DNA from: an uncultured Bacillota bacterium
GTDB taxonomy: Bacteria; Bacillota; Clostridia; Oscillospirales; Oscillospiraceae
Direction: 5' to 3'
NCBI GenBank assembly: GCA_937890735.1
Contig: CALACZ010000143.1
Span: forward strand, 1-16,648
DNA length: 16,648 bases
How positions within the stretch are numbered: the stretch's first letter is position 1; each line of letters starts with the position of its first letter. This document shows, piece by piece, positions 1 through 8,423 of the stretch. The position numbers and the translations under genes were made by a program. The notes under the pieces are model-generated. The model was not told where the DNA came from, ran no database searches, and saw only the letters and a program-made list of their open reading frames with translations.

Positions 1-1383
1 TGCCCGAAGCTGCCCGGCTGCGGCAAAAAATTTCCGCGCGACATCGGAAAAGACCGCCCGTGTCTGAATTTTCATATGAACAACTGCGATGGCTGGTGTC
101 AGCCGTCCCGTTCGGCGCAGGAGTACCGCGCGCGGATGGAGCAGGCGGTGATGATGCTCGACGGCAAATACGGCGAGCTGACCGCCAACTTGCAGCGCCA
201 GATGGAGGACGCCGCCGAGCGGCTGGAATTTGAGCGCGCCGCCGTCCTGCGTGACCGTATGCGCGCCGTGCAGTCGCTCAGCCAGAAGCAGCTCGTTACG
301 GCGGGCACGATGGCAAATACCGACGTCATCGGCTATTATCAGAGCGAGGCGCGGGCGTGCCTTGCGGTGCTGCACTATGTGGACGGCAGCTTGCTTGACA
401 AGGACTATGAGCTGTTCCCGCCGGCGGACGACCGGCAGGAGGCGCTCTCGTCGCTCGTCAAGCAGTATTATCTCGTGCGCGGCGCTGCGCCGAAGCAGAT
501 CTTACTCCCGTTTTCAATGGACGACGCAGAGCTGTTTGAGCAGCTTCTGTTTCAGCAGCTCCACAAAAAGGTGCACATCCGCGTGCCGCAGCGCGGCGAC
601 GGTGTGCGCATGATGGAGCTGGCGCAGAAAAATGCCCGCGAGGAAGCCGAGCGCGTGACCACGCGCGCCGAGCGTCTGAACGGGACGCTTGCGCAGCTCG
701 GCGCGATGATGCACCTGCCCGGGCCGCCGCACCGGCTCGAAAGCTATGATATTTCCAACACCGCCGGGACGGACATCGTCTCGTCGATGGTGGTGTTTGT
801 GGACGGAAAGCCGAGCAAAAAGGACTATAAGCACTTTAAGATCGAAGGGCTGACGGATCAGGACGATTACGCCTCCATGCGCCAGACGCTGCACCGCCGC
901 TTTGCGCACTATCAGGCGGGCGACGCGGGTTTTGACACCGCGCCGGACGCGCTGCTCATCGACGGCGGTCAGGAGCACGCGCAGTGCGTGCGCGAGGAGC
1001 TGGCGGCGATGGGGCTGTCATTCCCGATCTTCGGCATGGTCAAGGATAACCGCCACCGCACGCGCGCGCTCATCACGCCCGACGGCGCGGAGCTGAGCCT
1101 CACGGCGCAGCCGGCGGTGTTTGCGCTCATCGGGCGCATCCAGGAGGAGACGCACCGCTTTGCCATCACCTATCACCGGCTGCTGCGCAGCCGCCATGTG
1201 CGCGCCTCGGCGCTGGAGACGATCGCGGGCATCGGACCGAAGCGGCGGCAGGACCTGCTGCGGCACTTCAAGTCCGTCGGCGCGATCCGCGCGGCGAGCA
1301 TAGCCGAGCTTGCCAAGGTCGTGCCGCAGAGCGCGGCGGAGGCGGTCTGGCAGTATTATCACAAGGAGGAGACCCAGCCATGA
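1..1383 (+). CDS. uvrC: UvrABC excinuclease subunit C, 5'-truncated by the window edge
   Basis: UvrC makes both incisions around a bulky DNA lesion handed over by UvrB in nucleotide excision repair. The frame is open from base 1, so the gene starts before the window and the N-terminal GIY-YIG nuclease domain is missing; 460 residues remain. Counting from base 1, four cysteines at 7, 21, 29 and 33 match the conserved UvrC cysteine cluster; the 8- and 4-residue spacings of the last three are those of E. coli UvrC, where these cysteines bind an iron-sulfur cluster. A UVR motif that contacts UvrB follows (around YGELTANLQRQMEDAAERLE). The RNase H-like second nuclease domain then shows ESYDISN, KKDYKHFKI, LLIDGGQ and MVKDNRHRTRAL, and a helix-hairpin-helix tail (ETIAGIGPKRRQDLL) ends the protein. 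The internal ATG at 76 is not the real start because homology runs through it. The stop overlaps the rsmD start by four bases (ATGA), which suggests translational coupling. Confidence 0.97.
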   Translation, partial: CPKLPGCGKKFPRDIGKDRPCLNFHMNNCDGWCQPSRSAQEYRARMEQAVMMLDGKYGELTANLQRQMEDAAERLEFERAAVLRDRMRAVQSLSQKQLVTAGTMANTDVIGYYQSEARACLAVLHYVDGSLLDKDYELFPPADDRQEALSSLVKQYYLVRGAAPKQILLPFSMDDAELFEQLLFQQLHKKVHIRVPQRGDGVRMMELAQKNAREEAERVTTRAERLNGTLAQLGAMMHLPGPPHRLESYDISNTAGTDIVSSMVVFVDGKPSKKDYKHFKIEGLTDQDDYASMRQTLHRRFAHYQAGDAGFDTAPDALLIDGGQEHAQCVREELAAMGLSFPIFGMVKDNRHRTRALITPDGAELSLTAQPAVFALIGRIQEETHRFAITYHRLLRSRHVRASALETIAGIGPKRRQDLLRHFKSVGAIRAASIAELAKVVPQSAAEAVWQYYHKEETQP

Positions 1384-1943
1384 GAGTCATCACCGGCACG
1401 GCGCGCAGCACGCCGCTCAAAGCGCCCAGGGGGCTGGAAACGCGCCCGACGCTCGATCAGGTCAAGGAGGGGCTGTTTTCCGCCATTCAGTTTGACGTCC
1501 CTGGCGCGCGGGCGCTCGACCTGTTCGCAGGGTCGGGACAGCTCGGCATCGAAGCGCTCAGCCGCGGCGCGGCGCGGGCGGTGTTTGTAGACTGCCGCCG
1601 CGAGGCGCTGGACGTGGTGCGCGAGAATCTAACCAAAACGCGGCTGGAGACGCGCGCGCAGGTCGTGCGGATGGACTACATGGCGTATCTCGCTTCCTGC
1701 CGGGAGCAGTTCGACCTCATCTTCCTCGACCCGCCCTATGCGGAGGTTTTTCTGGAAAATGCATTAAATCGCATATCGGAAATTGACATTTTATCGCAGC
1801 GTGGTATAATAATCTGCGAAAGACCGATCGAAAAGCAGCTTCCAGATCGATTCGGCGCGCTGGCGCTCACAAAAACGTATCGGTACGGCAAAACGGCGGT
1901 GTCGCTTTACCGCAAGGAAAGCGCGGGAGCGGAGGCATTATGA
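1380..1943 (+). CDS. rsmD: 16S rRNA (guanine(966)-N(2))-methyltransferase RsmD
   Basis: RsmD methylates N2 of G966 in 16S rRNA using S-adenosylmethionine during 30S assembly. The 187-residue product has the usual family length. The N-terminal MRVITGTARSTPLKAP start matches RsmD. The SAM-binding motif I is DLFAGSGQLGIEAL (residues 47-60), and the catalytic motif is DPPY (117-120), typical of N6/N2 amino-methyltransferases. The ATG start overlaps the uvrC stop, and the stop overlaps the coaD start (ATGA at 1940-1943), so the three genes form a coupled string. rsmD next to coaD is a common bacterial arrangement. Bases about 1750-1830 are strikingly AT-rich compared with the rest of the gene and contain a consensus promoter. 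The encoded stretch still reads as a plausible methyltransferase C-terminal part, so the gene looks intact. Confidence 0.95.
   Translation: MRVITGTARSTPLKAPRGLETRPTLDQVKEGLFSAIQFDVPGARALDLFAGSGQLGIEALSRGAARAVFVDCRREALDVVRENLTKTRLETRAQVVRMDYMAYLASCREQFDLIFLDPPYAEVFLENALNRISEIDILSQRGIIICERPIEKQLPDRFGALALTKTYRYGKTAVSLYRKESAGAEAL
1783..1810 (+). promoter_or_regulatory. Consensus sigma-A promoter inside rsmD, ahead of coaD
   Basis: TTGACA (1783-1788) and TATAAT (1805-1810) are both perfect matches to the sigma-A -35 and -10 hexamers, separated by 16 bp. They sit in an AT-rich island within the GC-rich rsmD coding region. Initiation would fall near 1817, giving a leader of about 120 nt before the coaD ATG at 1940. 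This would let coaD and the next gene be transcribed without uvrC-rsmD. The match is seen directly; the activity is inferred. Confidence 0.7.
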
Positions 1944-2431
1944 ATACTGCGATCTATCCCGGCAGCTTTGACCCGGTCACAAACGGGCATCTGAATATCA
2001 TAAGCCGTGCGGCAAAGAGCTTTGACAAGCTCATCGTCTGTGTGATGGTAAACGCCGACAAGCGCCCGATGTTTACGGCGCTAGAGCGCGTGGAGCTGCT
2101 GCGGCGCGTTACGGCGGACATTCCCAATGTGGAGATCGCGCACTCTGACCGGCTTTTGGCGGATTTTGCGCGCGAGCGCAACTGCGGCGTGATCGTCAAG
2201 GGGCTGCGCGCGATGTCGGACTTTGAGCGCGAGTTTCAGATGGCGCTTATCAACCGCAAGCTCAATCCGGGGCTTGACACCATGTTTTTGACGGCGGAGC
2301 ATCAGTTTATGTACCTCAGCTCCAGCATTGTCAAGGAGATGGGGCACTACGGCGCGGACCTGCGGGATTTTCTGCCCGAACAGATCATTGACGATTTTCG
2401 CTCCCGCCTGGCGGAGCTGAATGAGAAGTAA
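1940..2431 (+). CDS. coaD: Phosphopantetheine adenylyltransferase
   Basis: CoaD transfers AMP from ATP to 4'-phosphopantetheine, making dephospho-CoA in the penultimate step of CoA synthesis; it is a cytosolic hexamer in characterised bacteria. The 163-residue product has the family length. The nucleotidyltransferase signature is at the N-terminus, YPGSFDPVTNGHLNII, with TNGH at residues 14-17 standing for (H/T)xGH. The substrate-binding stretch VIVKGLRAMSDFEREFQMA and the C-terminal LSSSIVKEM (the ISSTxxR-like loop) are also present. The ATG overlaps the rsmD stop. The TAA stop lies in the left terminal repeat of the palindromic element at 2426-2589, which may have shaped the C-terminus (it ends NEK). 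Confidence 0.97.
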   Translation: MNTAIYPGSFDPVTNGHLNIISRAAKSFDKLIVCVMVNADKRPMFTALERVELLRRVTADIPNVEIAHSDRLLADFARERNCGVIVKGLRAMSDFEREFQMALINRKLNPGLDTMFLTAEHQFMYLSSSIVKEMGHYGADLRDFLPEQIIDDFRSRLAELNEK

Positions 2432-2589
2432 CCGCTGATCCAATCGCCTGCGGTCATCAGCGGATCTTTTGCCCCAACTGTGCAGTTTGAAAAACGCGAA
2501 ATACACAAAGTATTCCTGCGTTTTCCAAACTTTCATTTGAACCAAAATCTCTCGCTGATGCCTCTTGTCGATCGAATCAGCGGTTACTT
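2426..2589 (+). repeat. About 160-bp imperfect palindrome between coaD and the next gene (MITE-like)
   Basis: The 172-bp space between coaD and the next gene is almost wholly one inverted repeat centred near 2507. The ends are a perfect 14-bp inverted pair, AAGTAACCGCTGAT (2426-2439) and ATCAGCGGTTACTT (2576-2589). Further blocks match in register on the two arms: ATCG, then CATCAGCG, then AGTTTGAAAAACGC opposite GCGTTTTCCAAACT (13 of 14). AATAC opposite GTATT flanks the ACAAA tip (2505-2509). No uridine run follows, so it is not a standard terminator. The perfect termini and small size suggest a miniature inverted-repeat transposable element. TA dinucleotides lie inside both ends, which would suit a TA-targeting transposase, but this is inference. 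The left end provides the coaD stop, and the right end abuts the AAGGAGG ribosome site of the next gene. Confidence 0.75.
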
Positions 2590-2603
2590 AAGGAGGACCA
2601 ACA

Positions 2604-3101
2604 ATGGCAAATGGAGTAGAGGAGATCATTACCACCCTGTATGAAATGGTGCAGGACGCGTGGAGTCTGCCGCTGGGTGCGGAAAAGTGCGTGGTCGAGC
2701 GCGACAAGGTGCTCGATCTGCTGGATGAGATCAGCAACCAGCTCCCGGGCGAGCTGAAACAGGCAAAGACCATCGTGGAATCGCGCAACGAGGTCATCAC
2801 CAACGCCAAGCGCGAGGCGGAAAATATCCTCAAGCAGGCGGAGCAGCGCGCCAAGCAGATGGTCTCCCGCGAGGAAATTTACCGTCAGGCGGAGCAGGAA
2901 GCCAACGATATGATCCGCGCCGCGCAGCAGAAGATCAAGGAGCTGCGTCAGGTCACGAACGACTATGTGGACGACGCGATGAAGCGCACGGAGGATTCCA
3001 TCGCGCAGTCGCTGTCCGATCTGCGTGAGTCGCGCGCCAAGTTCCGCGCGCTGGTGAACCCGCAGGCGGCAAAGCCGTCGCCCATCATCGAGGACGTCTA
3101 A
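2604..3101 (+). CDS. Conserved coiled-coil protein downstream of coaD
   Basis: This is a 165-residue, soluble, highly charged protein with no signal peptide or membrane segment. Residues about 45-150 are predicted by eye to be one long helix or coiled coil, with Glu, Lys, Arg, Gln and Ala at high density (for example NAKREAENILKQAEQRAKQM). This style of sequence is often annotated as similar to V-type ATPase subunit H, F-type ATPase subunit b or DivIVA. Those labels mostly reflect coiled-coil composition, so I assign no enzymatic role. The start has an excellent ribosome site (AAGGAGG at 2590-2596) eight bases before ATG. The gene may share the transcript from the promoter in rsmD, read through the palindrome. 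A scaffolding or cell-division role like that of DivIVA is possible but unproven. Confidence 0.85.
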   Translation: MANGVEEIITTLYEMVQDAWSLPLGAEKCVVERDKVLDLLDEISNQLPGELKQAKTIVESRNEVITNAKREAENILKQAEQRAKQMVSREEIYRQAEQEANDMIRAAQQKIKELRQVTNDYVDDAMKRTEDSIAQSLSDLRESRAKFRALVNPQAAKPSPIIEDV

Positions 3102-3120
3102 GCGCGCCCCCCATACCGCC

Positions 3121-3349
3121 ACAGGCAAGGAAGAGGAAGAGTACGACTGTGATCCCGTGCAGAGAGAAGGCACTTGGTGCAAGCCTTTCGGGAGACAGTC
3201 CGAACGTCGCCTCCGAGCCGCGGGCTGAAATGCAGTAAGCCCCGCCGGGTGCTCCCGTTACAGAGCGAAGAGCGCCCGTTTTCGGGAACTCAGGTGGTAC
3301 CACGGAGCAAGACTTCGCCCTGAACTAATTTCGGTTCAGGGCGTTTTTT
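3121..3349 (+). promoter_or_regulatory. T-box riboswitch, valine (GUC) specifier
   Basis: This leader senses uncharged tRNA and controls transcription termination. Stem I can be traced. GAGG (3133-3136) pairs with CCTC (3210-3213). The loop-E elements AGTA (3140-3143) and GAA (3202-3204) flank the specifier loop, and GACTGT (3145-3150) pairs with ACAGTC (3195-3200). The specifier is GTC (3206-3208), followed by a purine, which is a valine codon and agrees with valS downstream. The distal AG-bulge and loop (AGAGAGAAG, TTGGTGCAAG) are present. The T-box proper is AGGTGGTACCACGG (3292-3305). Its TGGT pairs with an ACCA acceptor end, as expected for tRNA-Val with discriminator A. The antiterminator helix can form between TCAGG (3290-3294) and CCTGA (3319-3323), competing with the terminator. 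The first regulated gene is the YcxB-like ORF, then valS. The exact 5' end and promoter are not visible. Confidence 0.93.
3316..3349 (+). terminator. Intrinsic terminator of the valine T-box
   Basis: A perfect 10-bp stem, CGCCCTGAAC (3316-3325) with GTTCAGGGCG (3334-3343), has an 8-nt loop and is followed by six T residues (3344-3349). Its 5' arm overlaps the T-box antiterminator, so the two structures exclude each other. Confidence 0.95.
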
Positions 3350-3354
3350 GTGTG

Positions 3355-3420
3355 GCAGCCTCGCGCAGTTGCGCCCGCGAGCTTCGCCGAATCTTCTTGG
3401 CGCAAGCTGTGCGACGCTGC
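3355..3420 (+). repeat. Large near-perfect inverted repeat after the T-box terminator
   Basis: Bases 3355-3375 (GCAGCCTCGCGCAGTTGCGCC) and 3399-3420 are reverse complements over 21-22 positions, with two mismatches and one single-base gap. They would form a hairpin with a loop of about 23 nt. There is no T run after it, so it is not a canonical terminator. It lies in the 5' untranslated region of the YcxB-like gene, whose ribosome site is about 40 bases further on. It could be an interspersed palindromic repeat or an mRNA-stabilising structure; nothing in the window decides this. Confidence 0.7.
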
Positions 3421-3473
3421 TTGAGTTTTCAATTACCGAAACCACAGCTAAAAAAGAGAGAAGGAGCAAACCT

Positions 3474-4121
3474 ATGCAATCAGAATTTGTATTTGCCCCC
3501 AGCGGCTACGCCATGGACTTAGAGGGCGAGTTGGCAAAAGCCCTGCAGGCGCGCACGGAGATGATTTCGCGCAAGCGCAATCCCAAGCTCTGGAAGCCGA
3601 CCGACCAGATGCAGAGCCTTGCCGCGTCCGAACCTGCGCAGAAGGAATTGCATCGGCGGCGCGTGATCGGCTATGTCATGACGGCGGTGCTGTTTATCGC
3701 AGCCGCCGTGCTGCTCGTGCTCGGCTTGACCGAGCCGCGCAGCCAGCGCAGGATCGTCTTTGGCGCGGTCTTTCTGCTGCTGGCGCTCTCACGCGTGCTG
3801 CCGTCCGTTTCCGGCGGCGCGGGCACGCGCTTTGCCAAGGCGGCGCGCCAGCATCTGACGAGCCTGCGCGCGGCGGATCTTTCGCAGAAGCCGACCATCC
3901 GCTTTACGGAGGATAAAATGCGCATCCAGTCGAATCTGGGCGGCAAGGATTATGACTATAACACCATGGAGGCGTTCGTCGAAACGCCGCGGCTGTTTTT
4001 GCTGACGCACAGCGGCGCGGCGACGGTGCTGCAAAAGCAGGATCTCGTGCTCGGCACGCCGGAGGACTTTAAGGAGTTTTTCCTGTCGCACGCAAAGCCG
4101 CTGTCCGCCGAATTAGTTTAA
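3474..4121 (+). CDS. YcxB-like two-helix membrane protein
   Basis: This is a 215-residue protein of unknown function. Residues about 64-86 and 93-110 are hydrophobic and form two closely spaced membrane helices flanked by Arg-rich turns. The C-terminal soluble part (about 140-210) reads like the YcxB-like domain: FTEDKMRIQSNLGGKDYDYNT, then a VETPRLFLL strand pair and a closing GTPEDFKEFF. I chose the ATG at 3474 because it has an AAGGAG ribosome site at the right distance. An in-frame upstream ATG at 3348 would begin inside the T-box terminator and translate the palindrome, which is unlikely. The gene lies between a valine T-box and valS with only 26 bases before valS, so it should be expressed under valine-tRNA control together with valS. 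No amino-acid transport motif is visible. Confidence 0.85.
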   Translation: MQSEFVFAPSGYAMDLEGELAKALQARTEMISRKRNPKLWKPTDQMQSLAASEPAQKELHRRRVIGYVMTAVLFIAAAVLLVLGLTEPRSQRRIVFGAVFLLLALSRVLPSVSGGAGTRFAKAARQHLTSLRAADLSQKPTIRFTEDKMRIQSNLGGKDYDYNTMEAFVETPRLFLLTHSGAATVLQKQDLVLGTPEDFKEFFLSHAKPLSAELV

Positions 4122-4147
4122 GAAAAACCAAATTTAGGAGATATACC

Positions 4148-6787
<2,640 letters not shown>

Positions 6788-6834
6788 GTCCCCGCGCCCG
6801 TTCGACGGGAAAATCGCGGCGGAAAAACTATACT

Positions 6835-6869
6835 GGACACGCACACACGGGTGTGCGTGTCCATTTTTT
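6835..6869 (+). terminator. Intrinsic terminator after valS
   Basis: GGACACGCACAC (6835-6846) and GTGTGCGTGTCC (6851-6862) form a perfect 12-bp stem with a 4-nt loop, followed by six T residues (6864-6869). It separates the valS transcript from spoIIAA and ends only about 20 bases before the spoIIAA start codon. Confidence 0.93.
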
Positions 6870-6889
6870 GTTTCCGGGAGGATATACCG

Positions 6890-7213
6890 ATGAATCTGAC
6901 CAGTTTTTTGCAGGAAAAGCAGCTGACCATCGCGCTGCGCGGCGAGATCGACCATCACTCCGCGCGCGACATTCTGCGGGTGGTGAGCAACAAGATCGAC
7001 CTCTATCTGCCGCTTGCGTGTGTGCTGGATTTCCGCGAGGTCACGTTTATGGATTCCAGCGGCATTGCCATCGTCATCTCGACGCTGCGCAAAATGCGAG
7101 AGCTGAGCGGGCGGCTGATGCTGCGGGACGTGCCGCCGCAGCCGATGAAGGTGCTGCGCGCGTCCGGCATGGAGCAGATCGTGGAAATTGAAGAGAGGAG
7201 CGTTTCCGTATGA
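6890..7213 (+). CDS. spoIIAA: Anti-sigma-F factor antagonist SpoIIAA
   Basis: SpoIIAA is the anti-anti-sigma factor of early sporulation. Unphosphorylated SpoIIAA binds SpoIIAB and frees sigma-F in the forespore; SpoIIAB phosphorylates it and SpoIIE dephosphorylates it. The 107-residue product is a single STAS domain. GEIDHHSA (residues 18-25) is the typical N-terminal strand motif. The phosphorylation loop is FMDSSGI with Ser57, the equivalent of B. subtilis Ser58. The ATG at 6890 follows GGGAGG at a proper distance; in-frame GTG and ATG codons upstream fall in the valS terminator and are rejected. The stop overlaps the spoIIAB start (ATGA). The gene leads the classic spoIIA operon. Confidence 0.96.
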   Translation: MNLTSFLQEKQLTIALRGEIDHHSARDILRVVSNKIDLYLPLACVLDFREVTFMDSSGIAIVISTLRKMRELSGRLMLRDVPPQPMKVLRASGMEQIVEIEERSVSV

Positions 7214-7650
7214 AGCCTGAAAACAGCATGAGCGTTGAATTTCCCAGCCGGTCGGCGAATGAGGCGCTGGCGCGCGCGGTCGTGGCGTGCTTTGCCGCGC
7301 AGCTCGACCCCACGCTCGACGAGCTGGGCGATATTAAGACTGCCGTGTCCGAGGCGGTGACGAACTGCATCGTCCACGCCTACCGCGACACGATCGGACC
7401 AATCACCATCCGCTGCCGTGTCCTGCCGGACAATGTGCTGGACATTTTGGTGAAGGACAAGGGCTGTGGCATTGCGGACGTCGCCGCGGCGCGAAAGCCG
7501 ATGTTCACCACCGGCGGCGAGGAGCGCAGCGGCATGGGCTTTACGATCATGGAGAGCTTTATGACGAGTCTGCGCGTGACCTCCCGCCCCGGCAAGGGCA
7601 CGAGCGTACATATGAAGCGCCGGATCGTCCGGCGGGGGCAGGCGGATTGA
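7210..7650 (+). CDS. spoIIAB: Anti-sigma-F factor and serine kinase SpoIIAB
   Basis: SpoIIAB is a GHKL-fold kinase that holds sigma-F inactive and phosphorylates SpoIIAA on its loop serine. The 146-residue product has the expected length. The N-box is SEAVTNCIVHAY, with the likely catalytic Glu48 and metal-binding Asn52. The ATP-binding motifs are DKGCGI (G1) and GMGFTIMESFM (G2). Arg22 in the NEALAR stretch corresponds to the B. subtilis arginine that contacts partners. Both ends overlap neighbouring genes by four bases, giving tight coupling with spoIIAA and sigF, as expected for proteins that must be made in set ratios. Confidence 0.96.
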   Translation: MKPENSMSVEFPSRSANEALARAVVACFAAQLDPTLDELGDIKTAVSEAVTNCIVHAYRDTIGPITIRCRVLPDNVLDILVKDKGCGIADVAAARKPMFTTGGEERSGMGFTIMESFMTSLRVTSRPGKGTSVHMKRRIVRRGQAD

Positions 7651-8351
7651 GCACAACGCAGGAGGAGCTCATCCAGAGAAGTCAGGCGGGCGACCGCGCG
7701 GCGGCGGAGCAGCTCGTGCTGGAAAATTCCGGGCTCATCTGGTCGGTCGCGCGGCGGTATTTCGGGCGCGGCATTGACCCGGACGACCTCTATCAGCTCG
7801 GCTGCGTCGGCTTTCTCAAGGCGATCGCCGGGTTCGACGCCGCCTACGGCACGCAGTTTTCCACCTACGCCGTGCCGAAAATCGCGGGCGAAATTCGCCG
7901 CTTTCTGCGCGACGACGGCAGCGTGAAGGTCAGCCGCAGCATCAAAGAACGCGCGGCGGGCATCAAAATGGCGCGCCAGCGGCTCACGGCGCGGCTCGGG
8001 CGCGAGCCGGGCGTTTCGGAGCTGGCGGCGGAGCTGGGACTCACGCCGGAGGAGATCGCGTCGGCGGAGACGGCAACGGCGAGCGCCGAGTCCATCCAGC
8101 GCCAGACGGGCGAGGAGGGCTTTTCCCTTGAGGATGTGCTTTGTACCGACGGCATGGAGGAGCGGATCGTGGAGTCGCTGTCGCTGCGCGCGGCGCTCGC
8201 GCAGCTCTCTGGGCGGGAACGGCTGGTGATCGATCTGCGGTATTTCCACGCGCTGACGCAGGAGCGTGTGGCAAAGATCATCGGCGTGTCGCAGGTGCAG
8301 GTCAGCCGCATCGAGAAAAAGGCGCTGGCGAATCTGAGAAATTATTTTTAA
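7647..8351 (+). CDS. sigF: Forespore-specific sigma factor SigF
   Basis: Sigma-F is the first compartment-specific sigma factor of sporulation and directs forespore genes. The 234-residue protein carries region 2 (RGIDPDDLYQLGCVGFLKAI and the STYAVPKIAGEIRRFLRDD stretch), region 3 (ERAAGIKMARQRLTARLGREPG) and region 4 with a helix-turn-helix (LTQERVAKIIGVSQVQVSRIEK). Assignment to SigF rather than SigG rests on the operon with spoIIAA and spoIIAB. The start is a TTG at 7647 that overlaps the spoIIAB stop (TTGA); a GGCGGGGGC stretch just upstream can act as ribosome site, and no ATG is nearby. The weak start plus coupling would make sigma-F output depend on SpoIIAB translation, keeping the anti-sigma in excess; this is inference. 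Confidence 0.95.
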   Translation: MSTTQEELIQRSQAGDRAAAEQLVLENSGLIWSVARRYFGRGIDPDDLYQLGCVGFLKAIAGFDAAYGTQFSTYAVPKIAGEIRRFLRDDGSVKVSRSIKERAAGIKMARQRLTARLGREPGVSELAAELGLTPEEIASAETATASAESIQRQTGEEGFSLEDVLCTDGMEERIVESLSLRAALAQLSGRERLVIDLRYFHALTQERVAKIIGVSQVQVSRIEKKALANLRNYF

Positions 8352-8354
8352 GTA

Positions 8355-8383
8355 TCGACAAAAATCGCCGGATGTATTAAAAT
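8355..8383 (+). promoter_or_regulatory. Likely sigma-A promoter for pcrA
   Basis: TCGACA (8355-8360) and TAAAAT (8378-8383) each match five of six sigma-A consensus bases, with an ideal 17-bp spacer. They lie in the short AT-rich gap just after sigF, about 40 bases before the pcrA ATG. The -35 overlaps ATCGACA, which is one base off a Spo0A box read in reverse (TTCGACA); this second point is weak. Confidence 0.55.
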
Positions 8384-8423
8384 AGCGGTATCTATTGAAG
8401 CAGCGAACATACGGGAGTACAGA

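Noticed and set aside
3348..3473. An N-terminal extension of the YcxB-like protein from an ATG at 3348
   Set aside because: That ATG lies in the T run of the T-box terminator, has no ribosome site, and would translate the inverted repeat; the ATG at 3474 has AAGGAG.
6829..6834. TATACT as a -10 for spoIIA
   Set aside because: No -35 is found at 16-18 bp (TTCGAC at 6801-6806 is 22 bp away), and a start here would run straight into the 6835-6869 terminator.
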